In this document: positions 7,928 to 16,517 of the stretch, one piece after another
Numbering within the stretch: the first letter of the stretch is position 1
Layout of the letters: every line of letters starts with the position of its first letter
Assembly: GCA_902464495.1 (NCBI GenBank)
Contig: CABQJK010000005.1
Span: 28,193 to 92,192 of the forward strand
DNA: 64,000 nucleotides
Reading direction: 5' to 3'
Source: an uncultured Collinsella sp.
GTDB taxonomy: Bacteria > Actinomycetota > Coriobacteriia > Coriobacteriales > Coriobacteriaceae
Program-made: the position numbers and the translations under genes
Notes under the pieces: generated by a model
What the model was told of the DNA's origin: nothing
Databases searched by the model: none
The model's input: the letters and a program-made list of their open reading frames with translations, nothing else

Positions 7928-10678
7928 ATGTCTGACAAGCGCCGCACCTTTGCCGTCATCGACGGCAACTCGCTCATGCATCGCGCCTTCCACGCCGTGC
8001 CGCCGACCATGAACGCGCCGGACGGTCGCCCCACCAACGCGATCTTTGGTTTTCTGAACATGTTCCTCAAGATGATCGATGCCTTTAACCCCGACGGCGT
8101 GGTCGTGGCGTTTGATAAAGGCAAGCCGCGCGTGCGCATGGAGATGCTGCCGCAGTATAAGGCGCAGCGCCCGCCCATGGACCCCGATTTGCACGCGCAG
8201 TTTCCGATGATCAAGGAGCTGCTCGGTGCGCTCAATGTGCCGATTCTGCAGTCTGAGGGCTGGGAAGGCGACGATATCCTGGGAACCATGGCGCGCCTGG
8301 GTGAGGAGGCCGGCTGCGACATGCTGCTGGTGACCGGCGACCGCGACATGTATCAGCTCGTGACCGAGCACGTCAACGTGGTCTCGACCCGCAAGGGCCT
8401 GTCCGACGTGGCGATCATGACGCCCGAGAGCGTGGACGATCTGTATCACGGCATCACGCCGGCGCTCGTGCCCGACTTTTATGGTCTGAAGGGCGACACG
8501 TCGGACAACATTCCCGGCGTACCGGGTATCGGCCCCAAAAAGGCAAGCGCGCTCATCGCGCAGTACGGCAGCCTGGACGAGGTCATCGCGCATGCCGACG
8601 AGGTCAAGGGCAAGATGGGAGAAAACCTGCGCGCACACATCGACGACGCGCTGCTGAGCCGCAAGGTCGCAACCATCCGCACCGATGCGCCCGTTGAGCT
8701 CGATTTTGAGGCGACGTCCTTCCCGGCGTTTTCTGCCGATGAGGTGTCCGCAGCACTGGGTACGCTTGGTATCACTGCCATGCAGAACCGTTTCTTGGCA
8801 CTGATCGGTGACGAGGGTGGCGCTGCTGCCGCTGCTAGCACGTTTGAGATGCCCACGATTGAGCGCACCGCTGTCGGCGATGCCGAGGCGCTTGCTGCCG
8901 TGGCGTCCGAGGTTGCCCGTGCGATCGAGGCGGGCGAGTGGGTCGCCGCCGTGGTGGACGACGACAAGGAAGAGGGCGCGCTCTTTGGACTGACGCGCAC
9001 ACTGTGGTTGGCGACGTCCAAGGGCCTGTTCGCGCTCGAGGAAGCCGATGACGGCACGCCTGCCGCTATCGAGGGCTTCAACTTCGTCCACGGCGTGATC
9101 GCCGGCGTACTTGCGCGCCTGTTTATGGAGGGCCGCGTGGCGAGCCCGGATACGAAGGCGCTGCTGCACGAGCTTTCGCCCATCGATTCTTCTGAGCCCG
9201 AGCTCATGGACCCGTTGTCAGTCGATTCTACGCGCATCTTCGATACCGTGGTGGCTGCCTATCTGCTGGATTCCGATCGTTCCGAGTTCGATGAGGCATA
9301 TCTTGCCGATACGTATTTGCAGATGGCGTTGCCTGCGGCGCGCGGCGCAGAGGGTGCTGGTGAGAACGCTCCGGTGCCAGCCGCCCGTACTGCGGCCCTG
9401 ACACTGGCGCTGGTCGCACCGCTGCGCGAGTGCATGGCCCGCGAGAATGCCGCCAACGTGTTCGATGGCATCGAGATGCCGCTCGTTCCGGTACTTGCCA
9501 AGATGGAGCGCGCGGGCATGCTCGTGGATCCCGATCGGCTGCGCAGCCTGTCCGAGGGTCTGGCGACCCAGATCACCGAGGTCGAGCGCAGCATTCGTGA
9601 CCTGGCAGGCGACGAGACCTTTAACATCGGCAGCCCCATGCAGCTCTCGCACGTGCTGTTTGATGTTATGGGGCTTCCGACCAAGGGCCTAAAAAAGACC
9701 AAGCGCGGCTACTATTCGACCAACGCCAAGGTACTGAGCGACCTTGCCCGCGACCACGAGATCGTGCGCCTGATTTTGGACTGGCGTGAGAAGTCCAAGA
9801 TCAAGTCGACCTATCTGGACACGCTAGGTCCGCTGCGCCGTGGTGACGGGCGTGTGCACACCACGTACAACCAGACCATCACCGCGACGGGGCGCCTGTC
9901 TTCGAGCGACCCCAATCTGCAAAACATTCCGACGCGCTCGGAGCTGGGGCGTACCGTCAAGACGGCGTTCTCGGCGGGCGAGGGAAGCGTCTTTTTGGCG
10001 GTGGACTACTCGCAGATCGAGCTGCGCCTGCTCGCGCATCTTTCGGGCGACGAGCATCTGGTGCGCGCCTTCAACGAGGGCGAGGACTTCCATGCCGAGA
10101 CGGCCGCGCGCGTATTTGGCGTGCCGGTGTCCGAGGTGACGCCCGACCTGCGCAGCCGCGCCAAGGCCGTGAACTTTGGCATCGTGTATGGTCAGCAGGC
10201 CTACGGCCTGTCGCAGTCGCTGCACATCTCGATGGCCGAGGCGCGCGACATGATCGATCGCTACTACGAGGCCTACCCGGGCGTGCGCACGTTCCTCGAC
10301 AACGTGGTGGCGCGTGCCAAGCAGACGGGCTACGCCGAGACCATGTACGGCCGCCGTCGCCATATTCCGGAGCTCAAAGCCAAAAACCCACAGCTCCGCG
10401 GCTTTGGTGAGCGCACGGCCATGAACCATCCCATGCAGGGCACCGCGGCCGACATCATCAAGATCGCCATGGCCCGCGTAAGCCGCCGCCTGGAAGAAGA
10501 GGGCTTTGCCGCCCACATGATCTTACAGGTGCACGACGAACTGGACTTTGAGTGCCCCGTCGACGAAGTCGAGCGCCTCACCGCCATGGTCCGCGACGTC
10601 ATGGAGCACGTCGTAGACCTACGCGTACCCCTAATCGCCGAAGCCAGCACCGGCATAACCTGGGCCGACGCGAAATAG
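7928..10678 (+). CDS. polA: DNA polymerase I
   Basis: 916 residues. Domains: 5'-3' flap nuclease, about residues 1-290 (GWEGDDILGTMARL, LVTGDRDMYQLV, GDTSDNIPGVPGIGPKKA); a central 3'-5' exonuclease-like region; and a family A polymerase, about 540-916, with motif A DYSQIELRLLAHLSGD (Asp693), motif B RAKAVNFGIVYG and motif C QVHDELDF (Asp870). In the central region the FDTET proofreading motif is replaced by AAVVDDDKEE, so proofreading is probably lost, as in several other Gram-positive Pol I enzymes. It fills gaps in repair and Okazaki fragment processing. It is divergent from the M18 gene across 166 bases. Confidence 0.97.
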   Translation: MSDKRRTFAVIDGNSLMHRAFHAVPPTMNAPDGRPTNAIFGFLNMFLKMIDAFNPDGVVVAFDKGKPRVRMEMLPQYKAQRPPMDPDLHAQFPMIKELLGALNVPILQSEGWEGDDILGTMARLGEEAGCDMLLVTGDRDMYQLVTEHVNVVSTRKGLSDVAIMTPESVDDLYHGITPALVPDFYGLKGDTSDNIPGVPGIGPKKASALIAQYGSLDEVIAHADEVKGKMGENLRAHIDDALLSRKVATIRTDAPVELDFEATSFPAFSADEVSAALGTLGITAMQNRFLALIGDEGGAAAAASTFEMPTIERTAVGDAEALAAVASEVARAIEAGEWVAAVVDDDKEEGALFGLTRTLWLATSKGLFALEEADDGTPAAIEGFNFVHGVIAGVLARLFMEGRVASPDTKALLHELSPIDSSEPELMDPLSVDSTRIFDTVVAAYLLDSDRSEFDEAYLADTYLQMALPAARGAEGAGENAPVPAARTAALTLALVAPLRECMARENAANVFDGIEMPLVPVLAKMERAGMLVDPDRLRSLSEGLATQITEVERSIRDLAGDETFNIGSPMQLSHVLFDVMGLPTKGLKKTKRGYYSTNAKVLSDLARDHEIVRLILDWREKSKIKSTYLDTLGPLRRGDGRVHTTYNQTITATGRLSSSDPNLQNIPTRSELGRTVKTAFSAGEGSVFLAVDYSQIELRLLAHLSGDEHLVRAFNEGEDFHAETAARVFGVPVSEVTPDLRSRAKAVNFGIVYGQQAYGLSQSLHISMAEARDMIDRYYEAYPGVRTFLDNVVARAKQTGYAETMYGRRRHIPELKAKNPQLRGFGERTAMNHPMQGTAADIIKIAMARVSRRLEEEGFAAHMILQVHDELDFECPVDEVERLTAMVRDVMEHVVDLRVPLIAEASTGITWADAK

Positions 10679-10725
10679 GGAAGCACTCCGTAAGGCAAGC
10701 TCGCCCAAGACGCAAGCCCCCACAT

Positions 10726-10766
10726 ACTTAAGATTTGGGACAAACACTACTGATTAATTTGTCCCA
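10726..10766. repeat. Type-D palindromic element, copy 1
   Basis: ACTTAAGATT precedes TGGGACAAA, a 13-base loop ending in CTGATTAA, and TTTGTCCCA. The same architecture and flank recur at 22989-23028, so it is a dispersed element rather than a one-off hairpin. Confidence 0.75.
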
Positions 10767-10778
10767 CAGTAACCAAAA

Positions 10779-10815
10779 CAGAGGGGAGCCCCTTCCAACA
10801 AGGAGCTCCCCTCTG
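10779..10815 (+). terminator. Hairpin, probable polA terminator
   Basis: CAGAGGGGAGC pairs perfectly with GCTCCCCTCTG around a 15-base loop. There is no long U-tract after it (CTCAAATCATTT), so termination efficiency is uncertain. Confidence 0.6.
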
Positions 10816-10850
10816 CTCAAATCATTTCAGCTAAGTATCCAGACACTCAA

Positions 10851-11047
10851 GACGCCATCTTGGCGGCAGGAAAGTAAACCTAGGGCCTGGCCGGGCGAGG
10901 CGGGTAAGTTTTTCGTAGATTCCGCACGAGCCGGAAAGCACTTAATGTGCTTTCCGAGCGAGCCCAGGACCTGACCGAACGAAAAACTAATCCGCGCCGC
11001 CCGGCCAGGTCCGACGAGCCACGTTACCGAGCCGCCAAGATGGCGTC
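10851..11047. repeat. Large (~197-base) imperfect palindrome overlapping the 3' end of a gene
   Basis: The outermost 17 bases (GACGCCATCTTGGCGGC at 10851-10867) are an exact inverted copy of 11031-11047. Further in, GGCCTGGCCGGGCGAGGCGG...AGTTTTTCGT on the left resembles the inverse of 10983-11011. The centre is a GGAAAGCAC/GTGCTTTCC hairpin at 10933-10955. The right arm encodes the last codons (DAILAA) of the Cof-type HAD gene. Confidence 0.7.
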
Positions 11048-11851
11048 GATGAGCGTCAGTACGCCCCCGTCGTTGTTGCTCGGAATACGCCACTTGGCAT
11101 GCGCGTTCATGTGCTCCTCGGCATTGTCCACGATAAAGCTATGCCCGACGCGCTCCAGCATGGGGATGTCGTTGTACGTATCGCCCACGGCGGCTGCATC
11201 AGCGATATCAATGCCCAGCTGCTCGCACAGGTGCGCGACGCCCGACCCCTTGTCGACGCCCAGGTTCATAAAGTCGATCCACTCGCGGCCCGCATTGGTG
11301 ACGTAGAGCTGATCCGAGAACGCGGGGCTATAGGTCTCGCGGAATGCGGGCTCGGCATCGTAGGCGGGGAAAAAGATTGAGATCTTATTGGACTCGATAT
11401 CAAGGCCCTCAAAGCTGTCGACGTAGTTGATTGTGTTGTAGTACACGCTGATCTCGTCGTGGTACTGATGGTCGCGGGCGAGCACATAGAACTCGTCGTA
11501 GCAGCACAGGACGGGAACGGCGCGCGGGTCCTCCGAGGCACGAGCGAGCACCTGCTGATACAGCGCCACATCGATGTTGCTCTTATAGATATAGCTGCCG
11601 CGATAGATGACGCAGGCTCCGTTGTCGGGACAAAAAGCAAGGCGGTTCTTAATACCCTCGAACATCTCCTCGAGCTTGGGGGCAGGGCGTCCGCTGGCGG
11701 GGCAGAACACGATGCCAGCCTCGGCGAGCTTGTCCAGGCGCTCGTCGAGGCCCTGGGGTAGTACACGCTCGTCGGTGAGAAGCGTCTTGTCCATATCAAC
11801 GGCGAGAATCTTAATGCTGCCGATATTGGTGTCCGATTCGTAAGTTTGCAT
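11024..11851 (-). CDS. Cof-type HAD-superfamily phosphatase
   Basis: 275 residues. HAD motif I is DMDKTLLTD (nucleophile Asp19, acid-base Asp21), SGR is motif II, and AVGDTYNDIPMLERVG is motif IV with the Mg-binding aspartates; the type C2 cap lies between. Family members dephosphorylate sugar phosphates, flavin or PLP; substrate unknown. The start is the ATG at 11851. The final codons lie inside the right arm of a long palindrome, so the C-terminus (LTLIDAILAAR) may have been shaped by that element. Confidence 0.88.
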   Translation of the reverse strand: MQTYESDTNIGSIKILAVDMDKTLLTDERVLPQGLDERLDKLAEAGIVFCPASGRPAPKLEEMFEGIKNRLAFCPDNGACVIYRGSYIYKSNIDVALYQQVLARASEDPRAVPVLCCYDEFYVLARDHQYHDEISVYYNTINYVDSFEGLDIESNKISIFFPAYDAEPAFRETYSPAFSDQLYVTNAGREWIDFMNLGVDKGSGVAHLCEQLGIDIADAAAVGDTYNDIPMLERVGHSFIVDNAEEHMNAHAKWRIPSNNDGGVLTLIDAILAAR

Positions 11852-11994
11852 AAAAGCGCGCCTTTCGTTTCGAAATTGTTTCAGACGTTATAACCATCAA
11901 CCAGTAACCGAGCGTATTGTCGCAGGAACGGGGCGTATTTGCACTGCAATTCACAAAGTAATGAAAAAACTTTTCAGAAATTTGAATTTGTCGC

Positions 11995-12022
11995 TTGTGC
12001 TGCTGGCACTTTAGCGTAATAT
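11995..12022 (+). promoter_or_regulatory. Candidate promoter for the argG leader transcript
   Basis: TTGTGC, 16 bases, TAATAT. It lies about 100 bases upstream of the arginine-rich leader ORF, so the leader would be on the argG mRNA. Confidence 0.45.
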
Positions 12023-12124
12023 AGCGAACATCGAAAACGGAGACGGAAAACAACCGCTTACCGAGGAAAAGGTACCGTTTACGATATATGAATTGCGCCC
12101 GGCGATAGGTGAAAGGAGAGGCAG

Positions 12125-12199
12125 ATGCAGTTCGTAAAGATCATCACTACTGCAGACAATGCCATCCGACGCCAGCGCGCAATTTCCCGACGACGATAA
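12125..12199 (+). CDS. Putative arginine-rich leader peptide of argG
   Basis: A 24-codon ORF with a strong ribosome binding site (GAAAGGAGAGG) ends in RRQRAISRRR and then TAA: six Arg codons (CGA, CGC, CGC, CGA, CGA, CGA) within the last ten sense codons. It lies 205 bases before argG, which makes argininosuccinate in arginine synthesis. The design matches leader peptides whose ribosome stalls when the cognate charged tRNA is scarce. Downstream, CTCTGT/ACAGAG (12207-12240) and CCTCAA/TTGAGG (12230-12251) form mutually exclusive hairpins. I see no textbook terminator with a long U-tract, so the exact attenuation mechanism is open. Confidence 0.6.
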   Translation: MQFVKIITTADNAIRRQRAISRRR

Positions 12200-12404
12200 C
12201 AATCGTCTCTGTCCCCATGGGGCGAATTGCCTCAACAGAGTCATTTTGAGGTCGTTGGGTTTTAGCACGATATTGCTGCATGTTTCTAGGGCATGTATGT
12301 GCTGATTTTTGCTATTTAACCTGATATTGCACGGTTTTTGACCTTGAAATGACTTGCAACTGACCGATGTTCTAACTAGCTACCAAGGGCGAAAGGAAAC
12401 AGCC

Positions 12405-13631
12405 ATGAGCAAGGAAAAAGTCGTTCTCGCATATTCCGGTGGTCTTGATACATCTGTATGTGTCAAGTGGCTCCAGGACGAGAAGAATCTCGATGTCGTT
12501 TGCGTCTGCGGCAACGTGGGCCAGGAGGAGACCGGCCTGGATGCCAAGAAGCAGAAGGCGCTCGACCTGGGCGTTCTTGATTGCCAGGTGCTCGACCTGC
12601 GTGACGAGTTCTCCGATGAGTTCCTGACCAAAGCCATCGCCGCAAACTCCATGTACGAGAACAAGTATCCGCTGCTCTCCGCCCTGTCTCGCCCGCTGCT
12701 TGCCAAGAAGCTTGTTGAGGTCGCCCACGAGTTTGGCGCGACCTACGTCGCCCACGGCTGTACCGGCAAGGGTAACGACCAGGTCCGTTTTGAGGCCGCC
12801 GTCAAGGCCCTCGACCCCGAGCTCAAGGTGATCGCCCCGGTTCGCGAGTGGGACCTGAAGTGCCGTCCCGACGAGGTCGCCTACGCCCACGCCCACAACG
12901 TGCCGGTTCCCGAGGGTGCCAACGACAACCCCTACTCCATCGACGACAACCTGTGGGGTCGTGCCATTGAGTGCGGCCACCTGGAGGATCCCTGGAACGA
13001 GCCGCTCGACGACGCTTGGGTTATGACCAAGAACCCCGAGGACACGCCGGACACTCCGACCTACACCGAGATTGAGTTTGAGGCCGGCAAGCCTGTCGCC
13101 GTCGACGGCAAGAAGATGAAGCTCTCCGAGATCGTCATCGCCCTCAACAAGATCTCCGGCGACAATGGCTTTGGCCGTCTCGATCTGGTCGAGGATCGCC
13201 TGGTGGGCCTTAAGAGCCGCGAGTGCTACGAGGTTCCCGGCGCCCTGACGCTCATCACCGCCCACAAGGCGCTCGAGGACATCTGCGTCGAGGGCGACCT
13301 GCTCAAGACCAAGATCAAGCTCGAGCAGGATTGGGCCACCGCCGTGTACAACGGCCAGTGGTACAGCCCGCTCAAAAACGCGCTCGATGCCTTTATGGCC
13401 GATACCCAGAAGTTCGTGACCGGCACTGTCCGTCTGAAGTTCTTTAAGGGCAACTGCCATGTCGTCGGCCGCAAGAGCCCCTTCAGCCTCTACGACTACG
13501 GTCTGGCTACCTACGACCGCGACACCACGTTTGACGAGAAGGCCAGCGCCGGCTTTATCGAGATCGATACGCTGTCGCTCAAGACGTGGGCTAAGGTCCA
13601 GGGCCCCAGCTCTGCTGCCGCCCAGGCTTAA
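12405..13631 (+). CDS. argG: Argininosuccinate synthase
   Basis: 408 residues, standard length. It joins citrulline and aspartate with ATP to argininosuccinate in the cytoplasm. The N-terminal AYSGGLDTSVCVKWL is the PP-loop ATP-binding signature; GCTGKGNDQVRFE, REWDLKCRPDE and SIDDNLWGRAIECG are family blocks. The start ATG at 12405 follows GAAAGGAAAC. Expression is probably controlled through the upstream arginine-rich leader. argH follows after a hairpin and a small ORF, giving the last two steps of arginine synthesis (or a citrulline recycling pair). Confidence 0.97.
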   Translation: MSKEKVVLAYSGGLDTSVCVKWLQDEKNLDVVCVCGNVGQEETGLDAKKQKALDLGVLDCQVLDLRDEFSDEFLTKAIAANSMYENKYPLLSALSRPLLAKKLVEVAHEFGATYVAHGCTGKGNDQVRFEAAVKALDPELKVIAPVREWDLKCRPDEVAYAHAHNVPVPEGANDNPYSIDDNLWGRAIECGHLEDPWNEPLDDAWVMTKNPEDTPDTPTYTEIEFEAGKPVAVDGKKMKLSEIVIALNKISGDNGFGRLDLVEDRLVGLKSRECYEVPGALTLITAHKALEDICVEGDLLKTKIKLEQDWATAVYNGQWYSPLKNALDAFMADTQKFVTGTVRLKFFKGNCHVVGRKSPFSLYDYGLATYDRDTTFDEKASAGFIEIDTLSLKTWAKVQGPSSAAAQA

Positions 13632-13783
13632 GGGCTCTTTCCTTGGTATCCGCGCGGCCCATCCGCGTGATACATAACGGGCGCACGGGGTCCCTACCTT
13701 TCGTTATGCTTGCTGACACTTCTTAACATCGGTGGCCCCTACGTTCCGCCCGCATATATGACGTCGCATCTGCGGCTGAGTCC

Positions 13784-13815
13784 GAGCCCCGCCGGGGTTG
13801 TCCGGCGGGGCTCCT
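13784..13815 (+). terminator. Very stable hairpin between argG and argH
   Basis: AGCCCCGCCGG pairs with CCGGCGGGGCT around a six-base loop. It is followed by CCTTCTATC rather than a U-tract, so it could be a terminator with partial read-through or an mRNA-stabilising hairpin. Confidence 0.6.
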
Positions 13816-13863
13816 TCTATCAATTTGGCGGCTCTGTGCCTATATATATGAGGAGTATCCATT

Positions 13864-14034
13864 ATGTTCAATGCTATCGCGCATGCTTTACTTGCCCTCG
13901 CGCCCGAGTTCGATGCTGCAAGGGTCGAGGACGTCCCTATGAGCCTGAAGGCCTGGATCGATGGTTCGCAGGGCAACATCCGGAGGGAGACGTTGGGCGC
14001 CAAGTGCATGGCGCGTCACTTCTTTGCAAATTAG
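13864..14034 (+). CDS. Small ORF between argG and argH, unknown function
   Basis: A 56-codon ORF beginning MFNAIAHALLALAPEFDAAR and ending RHFFAN. A GAGGA ribosome binding site lies ten bases upstream and codon use is GC-rich at third positions like its neighbours. I recognise no domain. It starts 49 bases after the stable hairpin and ends 119 bases before argH. It might be a genuine small protein or a second leader; the position between two arginine genes is the only clue. Confidence 0.45.
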   Translation: MFNAIAHALLALAPEFDAARVEDVPMSLKAWIDGSQGNIRRETLGAKCMARHFFAN

Positions 14035-14152
14035 CTATATGGCTTCGCACATGGTGGGGAATATGCAAAACTAGCGGTTGAGAAATCGCTTTAGCGACAG
14101 GGCGCATTGCTTTGGGCGCTTGTTTTGGGATTTGATGAAAGGGGACGGTTCC

Positions 14153-15583
14153 ATGGCTCTTTGGGGCGGTCGTTTTGAGGCGGGAGTGGCCGAGGTCACG
14201 CAGGAGTTTGGCGCGTCGCTGCCGGTCGACAAACATCTCTATAAGCAGGATATCGCCGGTTCTAAGGCGCATGCCAAGATGCTGGCGGCCCAGGGCATCA
14301 TCAGCGCCGAGGACGAGCAGGCGATTGCTGAGGGCCTGACCGGAATCGAACAGGATATCGATGCCGGCAACTTCACCTTCGATATCAACGATGAGGACAT
14401 TCATATGTCCATCGAGAGCGAGCTGACGCGTCGCATTGGCGAGGCCGGTAAACGCTTGCATACCGGGCGTTCGCGCAACGACCAGGTGGCGACCGATACG
14501 CGCCTGGGCGTCAAGGCGCTGGCCAAGGAGCTCATGGAGGCCAATCTTGAGTTGCGCCATGTGCTGGTGGATGCGGCCAAGAAGTACGACAAGGTGATTC
14601 TGCCGGGTTACACGCACATGCAGCATGCTCAGCCCGTGCTGCTGTCACATCATCTGCTGGCGTATTCCTGGATGTTCGCGCGCGACTTTACGCGCCTGAA
14701 GGCCGCCTTTGATGCCGCCGACAACTGCCCGCTGGGTGCTGCCGCGCTTGCCGGTACGAGCTATCCGCTCGATCGCCAGATGACGGCTGCCGAGCTTGGC
14801 TTTGCGGGTGTGATTCCCAACTCGCTCGATGCGGTTTCCGACCGTGATTTCCTGCTCGATCTGCATTACGCCGGCTCCGTCATGGCCATGCACCTGTCGC
14901 GTCTTTCCGAGGAGATCGTGTTGTGGTCGAGCTCCGAGTTTGGCTTTATTACGCTTTCCGACTCGTACTCCACCGGCTCGTCCATCATGCCGCAGAAGAA
15001 GAACCCCGACTTTGCCGAGCTTATCCGCGGCAAGAGCGGCCGTGTGTATGGCAACCTGGTGCAGCTGCTTGTGACCATGAAGGGCCTGCCGCTGGCCTAT
15101 AACAAGGACTTGCAGGAGGACAAGGAGGGCGCGCTCGATACCGCCCACACGCTCATGCAGTGCCTGTCGGTTATGGCCGGTATGATTTCGACTTGGACCG
15201 TCAACGAGGATGCCATGGCGCGCGAGTGCGGTGTGGGTCATCTTGCCGCCACCGATGTTGCCGATTACCTGGCCAAGCGTGGCCTGCCGTTCCGTGAGGC
15301 GCATGCCGTGGTGGGCCATCTGGTCCTGATGTGTGAGAAGCGCGGCTGCAATCTTGAGGACCTGCCGTTTGAGGTGTTCCAGGAGGCAAGCCCGCTCTTT
15401 GAGCGCGATATTACCGAGGCGCTCGATATCCCGTCGATTGTCGCCGCACGCACGACCGAGGGCGGTACCGCCCCTGCCGCTGTTGCCGTGCAGCTGCAGC
15501 GTGCCGAGGCACAACTCGTTGCCGACGAAGGTGTGTTTGGCTCGTTGACCAAGGTCGTCGAGATGGGCCACGGAGCTAACTAG
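14153..15583 (+). CDS. argH: Argininosuccinate lyase
   Basis: 476 residues. It splits argininosuccinate into arginine and fumarate. The opening MALWGGRFEAG, the segment HTGRSRNDQVATDTRL and the fumarase-superfamily signature GSSIMPQKKNP (about residues 275-285, holding the catalytic Ser) identify it. The ATG at 14153 is used because AAAGGGG lies upstream; an in-frame ATG at 14135 would place that ribosome binding site inside the gene. It works directly after ArgG. Confidence 0.97.
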   Translation: MALWGGRFEAGVAEVTQEFGASLPVDKHLYKQDIAGSKAHAKMLAAQGIISAEDEQAIAEGLTGIEQDIDAGNFTFDINDEDIHMSIESELTRRIGEAGKRLHTGRSRNDQVATDTRLGVKALAKELMEANLELRHVLVDAAKKYDKVILPGYTHMQHAQPVLLSHHLLAYSWMFARDFTRLKAAFDAADNCPLGAAALAGTSYPLDRQMTAAELGFAGVIPNSLDAVSDRDFLLDLHYAGSVMAMHLSRLSEEIVLWSSSEFGFITLSDSYSTGSSIMPQKKNPDFAELIRGKSGRVYGNLVQLLVTMKGLPLAYNKDLQEDKEGALDTAHTLMQCLSVMAGMISTWTVNEDAMARECGVGHLAATDVADYLAKRGLPFREAHAVVGHLVLMCEKRGCNLEDLPFEVFQEASPLFERDITEALDIPSIVAARTTEGGTAPAAVAVQLQRAEAQLVADEGVFGSLTKVVEMGHGAN

Positions 15584-15960
15584 TTTATAGGATGCGTCTG
15601 TCTGGTGCGTTCATCATATCTTGCCTTTACGGGTGCTCGCTACGGTGGGTGCCCTTTTTGTTATAGGGAAGGAAGGAGCTTGTCGAGAACTTTTGTAGGA
15701 CCTTTGGGCAGGTTGTGAAGGGGATACGTTTGCGGGTGGCAACCGACCGTCTGATCTGTTCGATGCGGTTGATGGGCGGTCGGATGGTACTCTAGTCGGG
15801 CTTCGGAACAGAAGTGACACATATGGAGCGCTTCAATTAATAATAACGCTTCAATAAACGGCTTTTTGTTTAACTGCAGCTAGAACTCTGTTACGATGCA
15901 GTCCAGGCGGGTGCCGGAATGGGACTTGGGCACGCGCGAACCTACTTGAAAGGCTACCTT
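15584..15960 (+). other. Intergenic region argH-ndk, no gene seen
   Basis: It contains a possible terminator (15631-15659) and a weak candidate promoter for ndk: TTTAAC (15869-15874), 17 bases, TACGAT (15892-15897). The remainder shows no coding or RNA signature I recognise. Confidence 0.6.
15631..15659 (+). terminator. Possible argH terminator
   Basis: GGGTGC pairs with GTGCCC (two wobble pairs), immediately followed by TTTTT. Confidence 0.5.
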
Positions 15961-16365
15961 ATGGCTATCGAGAAGACCTTCATCATGATTAAGCCCGACG
16001 CTGTGCGCGATCGCAAGATCGGCGAGATCGTTGCTCGCATTGAGCGCAGCGGCCTTGTCATCGAGCGCATGGAGATGACCACGCTCGAGCGCGCTACCGT
16101 CGAGGAGCACTACGCCCATCTGGCCGACAAACCCTTCTTTGGCGGTCTGTGCGACTTTATGACGAGCGGTCCGGTCGTCAAGATGGTTGTTTCCGGTCTT
16201 TCCGCCGTCTCCAAGATGCGCACCCTTATGGGCGCCACCAACCCGCTTGATGCTGCTCCTGGCACCATCCGCGGTGACTTCGCCGTCGATGTCAACGCCA
16301 ACGTGATTCACGGCTCCGACTGCCTGGAGAACGCCGAGATCGAGATCAAGCGCTTCTTTGGCTAA
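15961..16365 (+). CDS. ndk: Nucleoside diphosphate kinase
   Basis: 134 residues, normal length. It transfers the gamma-phosphate among nucleoside triphosphates and diphosphates through a phospho-His intermediate. The N-terminal TFIMIKPDAVRD is the family start, and the active-site motif NVIHGSD carries His117. The ATG at 15961 follows GAAAGG. It is single and terminated by a strong hairpin. Confidence 0.97.
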   Translation: MAIEKTFIMIKPDAVRDRKIGEIVARIERSGLVIERMEMTTLERATVEEHYAHLADKPFFGGLCDFMTSGPVVKMVVSGLSAVSKMRTLMGATNPLDAAPGTIRGDFAVDVNANVIHGSDCLENAEIEIKRFFG

Positions 16366-16403
16366 ACCAGCTTTGACTCCTTAAGGCTGTTAGCGTGTGG
16401 CTT

Positions 16404-16439
16404 GGGCGCCGCGGAACTCCATCCGCGGCGCCCTTTTTA
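16404..16439 (+). terminator. ndk terminator
   Basis: GGGCGCCGCGG pairs perfectly with CCGCGGCGCCC, followed by TTTTTAT. Confidence 0.92.
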
Positions 16440-16455
16440 TCCCAAAATCAATGAA

Positions 16456-16490
16456 GGGGCCCGCTCGGACATGTGTTCCGAGCGGGCCCC
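16456..16490 (-). terminator. Hairpin at the 3' side of rpiB
   Basis: GGGGCCCGCTCGGA pairs perfectly with TCCGAGCGGGCCCC around a seven-base loop. It lies downstream of the minus-strand rpiB; TTCATTGATTTTGGG follows on that strand, a weak U-tract. Confidence 0.75.
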
Positions 16491-16517
16491 TGCTGTTAGC
16501 TTGTGGCACTGAATAGT

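Larger units (their letters stand above)
10679..11023. other. Intergenic region after polA: palindromes only, no gene
   Basis: This 345-base gap between convergent genes has no credible coding sequence. It contains a type-D palindrome (10726-10766), a strong hairpin (10779-10815) and the left part of a ~197-base imperfect palindrome that runs into the end of the next gene. Confidence 0.8.

Noticed and set aside
12011..12268. An 85-codon minus-strand ORF overlapping the argG leader
   Set aside because: No ribosome binding site or recognisable domain; it lies antisense to a better supported leader ORF.
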